A program made the position numbers and the translations under genes. Below are positions 9,098 to 18,617 of a stretch of DNA of 64,000 nt, one piece after another. The notes under the pieces are model-generated. The model was not told the origin of the DNA, ran no database searches, and saw only the letters and a list, made by a program, of their open reading frames with translations. Source of the stretch: Opitutales bacterium (lineage in GTDB: Bacteria; Verrucomicrobiota; Verrucomicrobiia; Opitutales; Oceanipulchritudinaceae); contig SLNJ01000016.1 in assembly GCA_007133065.1 (NCBI GenBank), forward strand, positions 1-64,000. The letters are read 5' to 3'. The first letter of the stretch is position 1, and each line of letters starts with the position of its first letter.

Positions 9098-9600
9098 GGG
9101 CCGCCGCCTGAGGGGAATGCAAAACCGGGGGGACGTGCCTCCTGCGCGGCGAGTTGCACACTGACAAACCCGGCCCTGCGAGCCAACTCGCAGATCGTGA
9201 GAATTTCCTGAATATCGACATTGCGATCTGCCTGGACCAGGAGCACCGGATCCGCCACGACATGCCCGGACACGAACCGGCGCAACCGCTCAGCGAGCGC
9301 GTTGATCGGAACGATCTGTCCCTCGAAAAGGATGAGTTCACTCTCCTGTACCGTTAACACCGCCGTGGGAGGAAGGCCCGACATAGGCCCGCTGCCGGAA
9401 TGGGGCAGATCGATTGCAAGTCCAGGCGCGAAAATGAACCGGGATCCGGCGAGGACGAAAAAGAGTCCGATCAACAACAAGTCGAGGAACGGAACCACAT
9501 CGACGTGATCGCCGGCCCGCGCAAGGTGGCGCTGCAGGTCCAGCGGCCGCACAATCGATGACGGACGCGGCGTCTCGAGCGTTGCGGCGGCGTCGCTCAT
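9094..9600 (-). CDS. ExbD/TolR-type biopolymer transport protein
   Basis: 168 aa, single-pass inner-membrane protein. The transmembrane helix VVPFLDLLLIGLFFVL (about residues 35-50) carries the conserved Asp that takes part in proton flow in ExbD/TolR. The periplasmic domain follows (LAIDLPHSG, then LTVQESELILFEGQIV and DPVLLVQADRNVDIQEIL, the TolR-type fold). ATGA overlaps with both neighbours (9597-9600 and 9094-9097) show it belongs to a coupled operon. It should form the proton-driven motor with the ExbB-like product upstream. Confidence 0.87.
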   Translation of the reverse strand: MSDAAATLETPRPSSIVRPLDLQRHLARAGDHVDVVPFLDLLLIGLFFVLAGSRFIFAPGLAIDLPHSGSGPMSGLPPTAVLTVQESELILFEGQIVPINALAERLRRFVSGHVVADPVLLVQADRNVDIQEILTICELARRAGFVSVQLAAQEARPPGFAFPSGGGP

Positions 9601-10277
9601 CCTGATGAAGCTCCTTTCGGCGGCGCCGAGGCATCGGATTCCTCCTCCGGCATATCCCGGAGGATGAACTGCATGATATCGTGCGCCGCGTATTCCATAT
9701 CGTGTACCAGCGCCCGTACCCGACCGGAGAGGAAGTGCTGTGAGAGATAGGCCACAACGGCGATGAACAAACCGACCGCGGTTGTTATCAGCGCCTCTCC
9801 GAAACCTTCTGCGAGCACTCCGAAGTGCGCATAGGAACCCGCTTCATGGATCGCGGTGAATGCACCGATCAATCCCAACACCGTACCGAGCAGCCCGACC
9901 AGGGGCGCAACGCGTCCGATCGCGACGATGGCTCCGATCCGGCGTTCCAGGCTCGGAATCTCCACCAGCGCGGCGGACTGAGCGGCGCGACGCATCCCCT
10001 CCTCGCCTTCGCCGTGGTGCAGCAGCGTCGCCTTCACCACCCCGGGAACCGGCCCCGGGGTCTCTTCGCACACCGTCAATGCTTCCACGAGGCGCCGTTT
10101 ACGCAGGAGGTTCTTGATGCCGGAAAGGAAATCATTCGAACGGATCTGCCCCTTGTGGAGGAACAGCGTCCGTTCGACAAAGATCACGAATCCAATCAGG
10201 CTCAACAGGAGCAGCGGCCACATAAGCAAGCCGCCTTCCTCCAGGAGCGAGAAGTCGATATAGGGAATCTGATTCAT
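9597..10277 (-). CDS. MotA/TolQ/ExbB proton channel family protein
   Basis: 226 aa with three hydrophobic helices, as in ExbB/TolQ: one near the N-terminus (WPLLLLSLIGFVIFVERTLFL), then VAPLVGLLGTVLGLIGAF and FGEALITTAVGLFIAVVAYL, the two family-signature helices containing the channel-lining Thr residues. It sits between the TPR protein and ExbD with ATGA overlaps on both sides. It forms the pentameric stator of the proton-powered complex with ExbD. Confidence 0.9.
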   Translation of the reverse strand: MNQIPYIDFSLLEEGGLLMWPLLLLSLIGFVIFVERTLFLHKGQIRSNDFLSGIKNLLRKRRLVEALTVCEETPGPVPGVVKATLLHHGEGEEGMRRAAQSAALVEIPSLERRIGAIVAIGRVAPLVGLLGTVLGLIGAFTAIHEAGSYAHFGVLAEGFGEALITTAVGLFIAVVAYLSQHFLSGRVRALVHDMEYAAHDIMQFILRDMPEEESDASAPPKGASSG

Positions 10278-12919
10278 TGGGAACGCGATTCATGAAAACG
10301 CGCCAACCGCGCCTGGGCCAGGTTCCGGCCGGGTAAACCATATTGCAGTACCAGTTCGAACAACCGGTGGGCTTCGTCGTAGCGATGCTCCTCTTCGAGG
10401 AGCGTCCCGAGCTCGAAGATCGCACGCGCCAACCAGTACGCCCCCTGCGGGGAGGTCTCACCCGGCGTGTGCTCAGTGTTCCGCAGCAGGCGCTGCACCA
10501 CCATCCAATAGACATCGCGCGCCCGCTCCTGTGCTCCGGTCTGGAACAGGGCGAATCCCCACTTGTAGCCGGCTTCCGCACGGAGATCCCGCGGCAGCTG
10601 GGATAAGTCAAACAGTCGCTCGTAGATCGCAACGGCGTCTTCAAGCCGGGCCTCCAGGTGGCCGCTCTCGGCGAGAAACACGTCCGCACGGCTCAACTCC
10701 GTCCGGTAGTGCTCCGGGTGATCCGGATATCGACTCAAGAGCCCTTCGTAGATGAGCTGGGCCGCGGCGAAGTCGTTGAGCATACGGGAGAGATCCGCCT
10801 GCTTGAGGCGCGCGTAGTAGGCGAGAGAATGATCCGAGTACTCGATCACCAATCGCTCGAGGATCGCGATGGCTTCCTGGTAGGAGGCGTTGAGGCCACG
10901 GCGTTCCGCCAATTGGGCCGCCTCCCAGAGCGCGATCGGGGCATAATCGCTGAGGTCGCCCGGAAGCTCTGTCAGCGCCATCAGCCGTTGTTGCGCATCG
11001 ACCAACCTGCCATGGGCGGCGTGATAACGCGCTTCGATCAGGAATGACAGCGCGGCGGCTGTGGTGTCCGCATACCGCTCGCGCAACACTCCGAAAACAT
11101 CCAACCCTGTTTCGGGATTCTCCTGGTGAAAATAAGCCTCCCCACGCAAGAGCAGGCTTCGCGCGCGGATCTGGCGGCGTTGCTCGACATCCATTTCCTC
11201 CGGCCCGACATCGTCAAGAATACGGAGTATTGTCGCGACACGCTCCGAGGTGCCCTCCGGCCTGCCGGCTTCCAGCGCCAGCTGGGCATCAAGCCAATAC
11301 AGGCGCACGCGCAGGGCTGAAGGCAGGACGGCAACACCCTCCTCGGCGAGAAGATAGCGTATCCGCGCGAACGCCTGCTCGATCTCCCCGCGTTCTTTCA
11401 TCGAGCGGATCAAATTCCATTCCGCACGCCATCGGCTGAGCGGATCCGCACGCGTGATGGCTTCCGCTTCATCCAGAATGCGCTGGGCCAACTCGTGACG
11501 GCCGGCGCGAATCTCGGCCAGGACGCGCTGGAACAGAATCGCGCCGCGTTCGGCTTCGGGGGCATGCTCCAGTGCCGTCCCGTACGCCCCCGACGCATCG
11601 TCGAAATCCCCGTTGAGAAAATAGCAGTCCCCCATCAGCACGCCAAGCCGCGCGCGTTCCGGACCATCGGGTAGCTCCGTGCGCAGGTTGTTGAGGTAGT
11701 TTGCCGCGGTCCGGTATTGAGGCGGACGACGACTCCATGAGATATACGCCAGCAGACGGGTCGCATCACGGGTCATCGGAGATCCGGGAAACTGATCGAG
11801 CAGCCTCAGCGAATCATCTTCCGCAGCATCCAGGTCCCCGGCATCCAGCCTCAACCGCGCCCGCAACATGAGCACCGCATCAAGGAGCGGATGTACCTGG
11901 GCTGCCGCTTCGTCGGTCTCGATTACCTGACCAAGGAAGCTCAGAAATTCGGCGCGCCCCTCTCCCCGAAGGGGATCGCGGGCGAGCAGCTGCAAGGCCA
12001 TGCGCTGCACTTCACGATCCGAAGGTCGGCGCAGGATCTCCTGAAGGGCGAGCCGACCGCGGCCCGTGTCCTCCCCGGCGATTAACGCCATGAGTAGCAG
12101 GAACTGTTGCCGCAGGTCCCGTTCATCGACGCCCATCAATCGCAGCTGATCGTCAATGACCTCGATGGCATCCCCGGGACGGTCCAACCGGTACAACGCG
12201 ATGACGAGCAGGCGCGCGCTTTCAAACCCGCCGCGTTGACCCTCCATCGCACGCAAGCTGCGCCGCAGATCCGCGACCATAGATTCATCGGCCCGACCCG
12301 CCAACAACCGATGCCGGCGCGCGATCAACTCAAAACTGGAACGCAGCGCGTCGGTCGTCGCGCGCTCGCGCGCGGTATCGAAGTGCAATTGGGCACTGCG
12401 CATTTGCCCTTCGGCCTCGCGGACGAGTCCGAGCACCAACGAAAGCCATGCGAGATCGTCCGGCGGCAACACATCCCCGTCAATCCGCCGCAAGAGGCGA
12501 TCGGCGGCGCGTAATTCTCCACGCTGGTACGCCATCATTGCGCGCCGCAGGTTCCAACGCGGGCCGGATGACGCGCTGAACCGATCGAGCGTGGCCGCAA
12601 CCGTCGCATCATCGCCGTCCTGGATTGCCGCCGTCACCAGGTCCAGGGCGATCTCATCGCGGGCGGACCCGGCGATGTCGACTTGTTCCAGCAGCGACTG
12701 GTACAGGCGGACCGCAATCGCGGGAAACCCTGAAACGAGGGCCTCGTCCGCGGCGTCGCGGCGCCACTGCAAATCAGCCGCTTCACGCAACGGAAGCAAC
12801 TCGCCCCGGGGCATCAGGGGAGGCGGTTCGGCAGCGGCCGCCGGCACCGCTCCGACGGCGAGCGACACGGCGCACAAAACCGTTCTTACGATCCCTGCGG
12901 AGAAATTTGTTACGACCAT
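10274..12919 (-). CDS. Large exported TPR-repeat protein of an ExbBD operon
   Basis: 881 aa. Residues 1-29 look like a signal peptide (hydrophobic VRTVLCAVSLAVGAVPAAAA). Nearly all the rest is helical with TPR-like spacing, for example LARAIFELGTLLEEEHRYDEAHRLFELVL near the C-terminus and many A-x-x-x-A/Y-x-x-x-G-x-x-x-x-A pairs. It is therefore probably a periplasmic scaffold. It is the first gene of a four-gene minus-strand operon and overlaps exbB by 4 bp. Its role is probably to connect the ExbB/ExbD/TonB-like machine to an envelope partner. No enzymatic motif is visible. The ATG at 12919 has no Shine-Dalgarno. Confidence 0.7.
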   Translation of the reverse strand: MVVTNFSAGIVRTVLCAVSLAVGAVPAAAAEPPPLMPRGELLPLREAADLQWRRDAADEALVSGFPAIAVRLYQSLLEQVDIAGSARDEIALDLVTAAIQDGDDATVAATLDRFSASSGPRWNLRRAMMAYQRGELRAADRLLRRIDGDVLPPDDLAWLSLVLGLVREAEGQMRSAQLHFDTARERATTDALRSSFELIARRHRLLAGRADESMVADLRRSLRAMEGQRGGFESARLLVIALYRLDRPGDAIEVIDDQLRLMGVDERDLRQQFLLLMALIAGEDTGRGRLALQEILRRPSDREVQRMALQLLARDPLRGEGRAEFLSFLGQVIETDEAAAQVHPLLDAVLMLRARLRLDAGDLDAAEDDSLRLLDQFPGSPMTRDATRLLAYISWSRRPPQYRTAANYLNNLRTELPDGPERARLGVLMGDCYFLNGDFDDASGAYGTALEHAPEAERGAILFQRVLAEIRAGRHELAQRILDEAEAITRADPLSRWRAEWNLIRSMKERGEIEQAFARIRYLLAEEGVAVLPSALRVRLYWLDAQLALEAGRPEGTSERVATILRILDDVGPEEMDVEQRRQIRARSLLLRGEAYFHQENPETGLDVFGVLRERYADTTAAALSFLIEARYHAAHGRLVDAQQRLMALTELPGDLSDYAPIALWEAAQLAERRGLNASYQEAIAILERLVIEYSDHSLAYYARLKQADLSRMLNDFAAAQLIYEGLLSRYPDHPEHYRTELSRADVFLAESGHLEARLEDAVAIYERLFDLSQLPRDLRAEAGYKWGFALFQTGAQERARDVYWMVVQRLLRNTEHTPGETSPQGAYWLARAIFELGTLLEEEHRYDEAHRLFELVLQYGLPGRNLAQARLARFHESRSQ

Positions 12920-13101
12920 AGAGCAATCGGGCTTACATCAGTGACGCCGATCAGCCAATACTAGTTCCAGACCGGAGACAAATCGGAAATCCGGCAATCC
13001 GGAGCGCAGGGCCGCCGTGACATGCGCCGGTTGATCCATGCGCGGACACGTCGGCATGATAGAGGAAGCCGCACAGGGCCCGATGTCCGGTGCGTGGCGG
13101 G

Positions 13102-14436
13102 TCAGGCGACCCGCTCGACGACGAGCTGGGGCGGATTCGGCCGCTTCGGCGCCAACCGGTACGCGGAGCACAGGTAGTCCAACGCCGTTTCGAGCTTGGT
13201 CTCGTCGTTGTAATGAATCATCATGAGCGGCTCGCCCTGTTTGACCTGGGTGCCCACCTTCTTGATCTCAGAAACGCCAACCGCAGGATCGAGCACGCCT
13301 TTCTTGTTCGCACCGAGCAATTGCACGCCTCGGGCGATCATGCCCGCGTTGATGGTGTGCACGTAGCCGCGCTTGGGCGCGGGCAACTTGCGCACGTACT
13401 TCGCTTCGGGAAACTTCGACGGATCGTCGATGAACGAGGTGTCGCCGCCCTGCGCCGCAATCATCTCCTTGAACCGCTCCAAAGCGCTTCCATCCTTCAA
13501 ATGTCTTTGAACGGTCTGTTTCGCGGAAAGCGTCGAGCCGGCGACCCCCGCAAGCCGAACGATTTCCATGCCGAGCTTGAGCACGAGTTCCTTCAAGTCA
13601 TCCGGTCCCCCGCCTTTCAATAACTCGATCGCTTCTTTCACTTCGAGTGACGTTCCGGCGGTATCGCCGAGGGGCTGGTTCATATCGGTCACAAGCGCAA
13701 CGCACCGGCGCTTCATCGAGCGGCCGACACGCGTGATCGAACGAGCCAGCTGGCGCGCCTGTTCCACATCCTTGATATATGCGCCATTCCCCCATTTGAC
13801 ATCCACGACGAGTCCCTCTGCACCCTGTGCCAATTTCCGCGCCAACACGCTGCCGGTGATCAACGGAAGGCTCGGCACGGTGGCTGTATATTGCCGCATC
13901 TCGTAGAGGAGATTGTCGACCGGGGCGATCTCCTTTGACTGGGCCGCGATGACACAGCCCGTTTCGCGGAGTTGATCGACGAAAGCGTCAAGCGACATCT
14001 CTGCATTGAAGCCCTTGATCGACCCCAGCTTATCGATTAGCGAGATGACGAAATCTTCGTCCACGCCGTTCATATTCGGCATCACAACGCCGCATGCCGC
14101 GGCGAGGGGCACCAGGACCATGGTCGTCTTGTCGCCCACCCCGCCGGTCGAATACTTGTCGATCTTCGGCATGGTGATACGCGACAGATCCACAACCTCG
14201 CCGGAGAGCATCATCTCCTCGGCCAGCGTCGCGGTCTCCTGAGCGGACATTCCCTGGAAGTAGATCGCCACGGCCAGCGCTGCGAGCTGAAAGTCAGGCA
14301 ACTCCTTGTCGTAGATCGAATCGACAATGTACCGGACCTCGTCGTGGGTGAACTCGCCACCATCCCGCTTCTTCTCTATAAGATAGGTAAAGGTCGGTTT
14401 GATGAATTTTCGCGTGGAAACAATCTTCTTTCTCAT
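13102..14436 (-). CDS. Pyrimidine-nucleoside (thymidine) phosphorylase-like protein with altered signature
   Basis: 444 aa, colinear with DeoA/Pdp: N-terminal helical domain, phosphate-binding KYSTGGVGDK (94-103), LLYEMRQYTATV and PLITGSVLARKLA (about 177-203), VDVKWGNGAY, and a C-terminal barrel-sandwich domain. Such enzymes cleave thymidine/uridine with phosphate to base and pentose-1-phosphate. Departures from the family are Tyr95 for the usual His in KHSTGG, loss of the SGRGLGHTGGTxDK signature (here MNGVDEDFVISLIDK, 122-136), and Arg200 at the usual substrate-binding Lys after ITxS. R181 and S196 remain. Activity or specificity may differ. A minus-strand TATAAT lies about 65 nt upstream. 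Confidence 0.75.
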   Translation of the reverse strand: MRKKIVSTRKFIKPTFTYLIEKKRDGGEFTHDEVRYIVDSIYDKELPDFQLAALAVAIYFQGMSAQETATLAEEMMLSGEVVDLSRITMPKIDKYSTGGVGDKTTMVLVPLAAACGVVMPNMNGVDEDFVISLIDKLGSIKGFNAEMSLDAFVDQLRETGCVIAAQSKEIAPVDNLLYEMRQYTATVPSLPLITGSVLARKLAQGAEGLVVDVKWGNGAYIKDVEQARQLARSITRVGRSMKRRCVALVTDMNQPLGDTAGTSLEVKEAIELLKGGGPDDLKELVLKLGMEIVRLAGVAGSTLSAKQTVQRHLKDGSALERFKEMIAAQGGDTSFIDDPSKFPEAKYVRKLPAPKRGYVHTINAGMIARGVQLLGANKKGVLDPAVGVSEIKKVGTQVKQGEPLMMIHYNDETKLETALDYLCSAYRLAPKRPNPPQLVVERVA

Positions 14437-14498
14437 GCTCGGCAGTCTTCCCGTGGTTAGGCTTGCGCCTCAATCCGTAAACCTTTTAGCATTAGGTT

Positions 14499-14504
14499 AT
14501 TATA
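14499..14504 (-). promoter_or_regulatory. Perfect -10 hexamer upstream of the phosphorylase gene
   Basis: The minus strand reads TATAAT here in an unusually AT-rich stretch of this GC-rich window, about 65 nt before the ATG at 14436. The -35 position is A-rich without a consensus hexamer, so an UP-element-like or extended promoter is possible. Confidence 0.35.
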
Positions 14505-14703
14505 TATGCGGATGTCGAGTCTTTTTTTTGCTTCTCCCATTTACCGGACCGACACGCGCTCCACCGCCTGGCGACCCACAATATAGGGCATTGACTGACA
14601 GGGTCTTATCATACTCCGATACGGGCCGAACCCCCGGGCGCCCCGAGCGGGTTTGATTCCGCACTTGCTCCCTCGTGGAACATGCCTTTGCTCAGAATTC
14701 GAA

Positions 14704-16464
14704 ATGCCACAGACTCCATTCTACATTGCACACTACTTGGATCGTGCCATCACCGAACCAGCCTCCCGGTTATTTCCGGATGGCTTCGCAGCGGACGTCA
14801 AACCCGCCGATCCACGTTTCGGCGACTTTCAGGCCAACGGCATTCTCCCTTACGCGCGCCGACATCGAGTGAACCCCCGCGAAGCCGCGCATACCCTTCT
14901 CGAGGCCGCGGACGAGTCGGCGAGTTGGGATCCCGCATGGGTTACGGCGGAAATCGCTGGTCCGGGGTTCATCAATTTCCGATTCTCCAACGCATTTCTG
15001 CTCGCGTGGTTGCAGCAGTACCGCACCGAGTCGGATCTTCGAAGCGCCGCCGTATCCCTGCAAGCCGGCCGTCGAGCCGTCGTTGACTACAGCGCGCCGA
15101 ATACCGCCAAGCAGATGCATGTGGGCCATATCCGCTCGACCGTGATCGGCGAAGCCGTTGCGCGCATGCTCGCGTTCTCCGGAGCGACGGTGATCCGGGA
15201 CAATCACATTGGCGACTGGGGAACCCAGTTCGGGATCCTGATCATGGCCATCAAGGAGACGGGCGCCGATCCGGCCAATCTCGGACCGGACCCGCTCCAG
15301 GCCCTTGAGGACCTCTACCGGAAAGGAAGTGCGCTCGCCACGGCAGATCCCAACCTGCAGGAGCGCGCACGCCACGAACTGGTTCTCCTGCAGCAGGGAG
15401 ACCCAGGGAACACGGCGCTGTGGGAACAAATCCGCACCGTGAGCTATGAAGGAGCCCAGGAGATTTACGATCTTCTCGGTATCACCTTCGATCACGTGCA
15501 CGGTGAGAGCTTCTACCGCGACCGCCTCGACACCGTCTACGACGAGTTGGTCCGGCACGGGATCGCACAGGAGGACGACGGCGCCCTGGTCGTCTTTCAT
15601 CCCGAACATCCTCGCTTCGCGCGTCAGCCGTTCATCATACGCAAACGCGACGGAGCGAGCAATTACGCAACCACAGATCTCGCTACCGTGCTCTACCGGG
15701 TCGAGGAGCTGGCCGCCGATGCGATCTTTTACGTCGTTGGCGCCCCGCAAAGCGACCACTTCGAGCAGCTGTTTCTGACTGTCGGGAAGTGGTTCGAAGC
15801 CACCGGAAGGCCCCAACCGGAAATGCGCCACCTTAGTTTCGGGACCATCCTTGGAGAGGACGGCAAGTCGATTCGCACGCGCAGCGGCGAGCCGCCTCAA
15901 CTCAAGGCCCTTCTTGCGGAAGCGGTCGATCGCGCCTACGCCCTCGTCTCCGATAAGAACCCGTCGCTCACCGAGCCGGAGCGCCGGGAGATCGCCCGGG
16001 TTGTGGGAATCGGCGCGGTACGATACGCCGATCTCGCGCAGAACCGGACGAGCGATTACCTCTTCTCATGGGAGCGCATGCTCAGCCTTGAGGGGAACAC
16101 AGCCCCTTACCTCCTCTACGCAGTGGCCCGCATCCACAGTATCTTCCGCAAGTCGGGAATCGCCCCGGGCGAACAGGAGGCTGCGGCGACGCCGTTTGAG
16201 TCCGAAGGCGAGATCGCGCTCGCCCGCAAGCTTGTACAGTTCCCCGCCGCCCTCGAGCAGTCCCTCGCCGACCTTCGGCCCCACCTCCTCTGCACCTACC
16301 TCTTCGAGCTCTCGGGAACGTTCAGCAGCTTCTACAACAGCGACCGTGTGATCGGTGCGGAGACGGCGGTGGAGTCGCGCCGTCTCCTCCTCTGCGCCCG
16401 CACGCTCTGCATCCTTGAAACCGGCCTCCACATGCTCGGACTCGAGACCCTCGAACGGATGTGA
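14704..16464 (+). CDS. argS: Arginyl-tRNA synthetase
   Basis: 586 aa, a class I aminoacyl-tRNA synthetase that charges tRNA-Arg in the cytoplasm. An N-terminal Arg-S additional domain is followed by the catalytic signature SAPNTAKQMHVGHIRST, where HVGH is the HIGH motif. The KMSKS-equivalent region reads GEDGKSIRTRSG, and the C-terminal DALR anticodon-binding domain ends the protein. The open frame extends to 14653, but the ArgS-like sequence begins at MPQTPFYIAHYLD, so ATG 14704 is chosen. The gene is divergent from the phosphorylase gene. Confidence 0.96.
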   Translation: MPQTPFYIAHYLDRAITEPASRLFPDGFAADVKPADPRFGDFQANGILPYARRHRVNPREAAHTLLEAADESASWDPAWVTAEIAGPGFINFRFSNAFLLAWLQQYRTESDLRSAAVSLQAGRRAVVDYSAPNTAKQMHVGHIRSTVIGEAVARMLAFSGATVIRDNHIGDWGTQFGILIMAIKETGADPANLGPDPLQALEDLYRKGSALATADPNLQERARHELVLLQQGDPGNTALWEQIRTVSYEGAQEIYDLLGITFDHVHGESFYRDRLDTVYDELVRHGIAQEDDGALVVFHPEHPRFARQPFIIRKRDGASNYATTDLATVLYRVEELAADAIFYVVGAPQSDHFEQLFLTVGKWFEATGRPQPEMRHLSFGTILGEDGKSIRTRSGEPPQLKALLAEAVDRAYALVSDKNPSLTEPERREIARVVGIGAVRYADLAQNRTSDYLFSWERMLSLEGNTAPYLLYAVARIHSIFRKSGIAPGEQEAAATPFESEGEIALARKLVQFPAALEQSLADLRPHLLCTYLFELSGTFSSFYNSDRVIGAETAVESRRLLLCARTLCILETGLHMLGLETLERM

Positions 16465-16545
16465 GGCGCCCCTTGCTCGCGGTTCCGCATCCCGGCGGTC
16501 CGGCTGGGTGCCGGGCCGGAGGCCGAGACATCCTGCAGGGTTCGC

Positions 16546-16571
16546 AAGCCGGACTCTCCGCGGACCGGCTT
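16546..16571. terminator. Hairpin between convergent argS and M24 peptidase genes
   Basis: AAGCCGG (16546-16552) pairs perfectly with CCGGCTT (16565-16571) around a 12-nt loop that is itself partly self-complementary (TCCGCGGA). It lies between two converging stop codons, so a bidirectional terminator is plausible, but there is no T-tract. Confidence 0.3.
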
Positions 16572-16586
16572 GGGCGCGCAGTCGCG

Positions 16587-17759
16587 CTACGCGTAGCACC
16601 AGCGGTAGGGATGCCGCGACAGGCGCTCGCACCCGGTGGCGCCACCCACGCGGACAACATCCTCGATCCGGCAGCCGCCCAGCCCGGGGTAGTACAAACC
16701 CGGCTCCACAGTTACGACATGACCGCGTTTCAGCGGCGCTGCGTTCGGCGCAAGCCGGGGCGCCTCGTGGACCTCGAGTCCCAATCCGTGGCCGAGTCCA
16801 TGAAAGAAGCCGCAATGTGCCCCGTCACGCCGTTCGGTTGGATACCCTGCCTCCTCGAAATATCGCACCGTGTCGCGGTGGATCGCGTCCGCGCTCCGGC
16901 CCGGAGCGATCCGGTCGATAGCGCGCCGATGCGCCTCCCGAACGGTGGCGACTAATTTCCGTTGGGCGGCGGTGGGACGGCCCTTCAAATAGGTGCGGGT
17001 CATATCCCCGTGGTAGCCGCTTCCGTCAAGGCGCGGGAAAATGTCGACGATGATCAGCTCGTTCGGGCGCAACGGGCCGCTTCCCCGGCAATGCGGATCG
17101 CACGCCTGATCGCCCCCCGCCACGATCGTGCCGGAAGCGAGCGCGTTCCGCTCCAGGCACACCTTCCCGATCTCCTCGCGGGCGCGCTCCGACGTCAACG
17201 CTGCTTCGCACCAGTACAGCCGGCCCCGCCGAGCGACAGACTCCGCCAGGATCTGCTCGACCCGGCGAAATCCAGCCGCCGCAACCCGGTTCGCTTTCCG
17301 GATCTCGGCGGCTTCGGAATCGGACTTATGAGCCCGTTCGGGGAAGAGAGCCCCCGCCGCGACCTCCAGGCGTACGCCGGCTTTGCGCAATGCAAAGGCC
17401 AGGCCGGCCGGAAACGCATACGGAATCCGGAAACAGGTTATGCCATAGCGCGCCGCCAGCACGCGAATGACGCCGGCCGGACCGCCGTCACTCCTTGGAA
17501 ACCGCCGGCGCGCCTCCGCCCGCAGCGTCTCGAGCGGCAAGACAACCTCGAAATCGGATTCCTTCACGACGCGCGAGTACTCCAGCGCGCTGACCACGGC
17601 GATCTTCCGCCCGGCCGGGCCGATCGCCACAAACGGATCGGGCACCGAGACGTTTCCAAAATACAGCTGGTCCGCCGAGTGCTGCGTATCCGCGTAGAGG
17701 AGCGGCGTCGCCTCCTGCGTTCGCGCTTTCTTCCGACTCCGTATCATCCGTGCCAGCAT
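16587..17759 (-). CDS. M24 family metallopeptidase (Xaa-Pro aminopeptidase/dipeptidase-like)
   Basis: 390 aa with the two-domain layout of aminopeptidase P/prolidase: a creatinase-like N-terminal domain (about 20-140) and a C-terminal pita-bread domain. All five metal ligands are visible: D239 and D252 (VDIF and GDMTRT), H324 (HGLGHGLG), E352 (TVEPG) and E366 (RIEDVV). The enzyme should cleave X-Pro bonds in the cytoplasm using two metal ions; substrate preference is not determined. Met5 is an alternative start. Confidence 0.88.
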   Translation of the reverse strand: MLARMIRSRKKARTQEATPLLYADTQHSADQLYFGNVSVPDPFVAIGPAGRKIAVVSALEYSRVVKESDFEVVLPLETLRAEARRRFPRSDGGPAGVIRVLAARYGITCFRIPYAFPAGLAFALRKAGVRLEVAAGALFPERAHKSDSEAAEIRKANRVAAAGFRRVEQILAESVARRGRLYWCEAALTSERAREEIGKVCLERNALASGTIVAGGDQACDPHCRGSGPLRPNELIIVDIFPRLDGSGYHGDMTRTYLKGRPTAAQRKLVATVREAHRRAIDRIAPGRSADAIHRDTVRYFEEAGYPTERRDGAHCGFFHGLGHGLGLEVHEAPRLAPNAAPLKRGHVVTVEPGLYYPGLGGCRIEDVVRVGGATGCERLSRHPYRWCYA

Positions 17760-18047
17760 CCAGATACCGAACCGTTTGTCCAGTTCCGTCCGCCCTTCGA
17801 ATTCCCGGAATGGGTTGCCCGTCTGTCGCTTGAATTCTGACTCGCCGGGGGAGTCAGCGACGGCGCCCGCTGCGCTGTCGTGTGGCCGAGTAGCCCGAGG
17901 CCACGGCGACGCAGGGGCCTTTCACCCGGCCGAGTTGTGCGCCGTTGCACGCCGCCCCGGGATGGCGCAGCGCCATGGGAAGAAGCTTGCTGCGATCGAC
18001 TCGGAAGATCGCTGGACAAATCCGTGCGATGGAATCAGCCTCGCACC

Positions 18048-18617
18048 ATGTCTCGACGTCACACGATCTCGCCCGCGCGTGCCGGCATCGCCGGCGCGCT
18101 CGCGCTCGCTGTGCTCATCTCGGGTTGCGGGGCCGACCCAAACGCCGGAGCGCAGTCAACCGCCGATTCGATCACCGACGCCGCGACCTGGTTTCCCCTC
18201 GAAATCGGGGGCGTCGCGTTTCGCGCGCAACTGGCAATCCGCCCATCCGAACAACGGCGTGGATTGATGTTCCGCGAGGAACTGGGCGAGGATGACGGCA
18301 TGCTCTTCGTCTACAGCGAACCGCAACCGATGGGGTTTTGGATGCGCGACACCCCCCTTCCGATCGATCTCGGATTCCTCAGCCCTGACGGCGTACTCGA
18401 CGAGGTCCACGGCCTCATCCCATTCGACGAGACCGTCGTCCGCTCCCGCAGCGACCGTGTGCAGTTCGCCCTCGAGATGAATCGCGGATGGTTCGCTCGC
18501 AACGGGGTGCGACGGGGCGATCGACTCGATCTCGATCGGCTCGCCGAAGCCATTCGTCTACGGGGATTCAATCCGGCTGTCTATCTGGACGACTCCGACC
18601 CGGGGCTCACGGATTAG
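18048..18617 (+). CDS. DUF192 family lipoprotein
   Basis: 189 aa from ATG 18048. The N-terminus MSRRHTISPARAG plus a hydrophobic core ending at ISGC is a lipoprotein signal, so the protein is predicted to be lipid-anchored in the envelope. The rest is a full DUF192 domain: RRGLMFREEL, DGMLFVYSEPQPMGFWMRDTPLPIDLGFL and a C-terminal FALEMNRGWF segment. The function of DUF192 is not firmly known. The open frame begins at 17880, but that extension has no signal peptide and is arginine-rich shadow sequence. The stop overlaps the converging psd stop by 4 bp. Confidence 0.85.
   Translation: MSRRHTISPARAGIAGALALAVLISGCGADPNAGAQSTADSITDAATWFPLEIGGVAFRAQLAIRPSEQRRGLMFREELGEDDGMLFVYSEPQPMGFWMRDTPLPIDLGFLSPDGVLDEVHGLIPFDETVVRSRSDRVQFALEMNRGWFARNGVRRGDRLDLDRLAEAIRLRGFNPAVYLDDSDPGLTD

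Noticed and set aside
12938-13171. 77-codon frame between the phosphorylase and TPR genes
   Set aside because: Arginine-rich, overlaps the phosphorylase 3' end, and no ribosome binding site.
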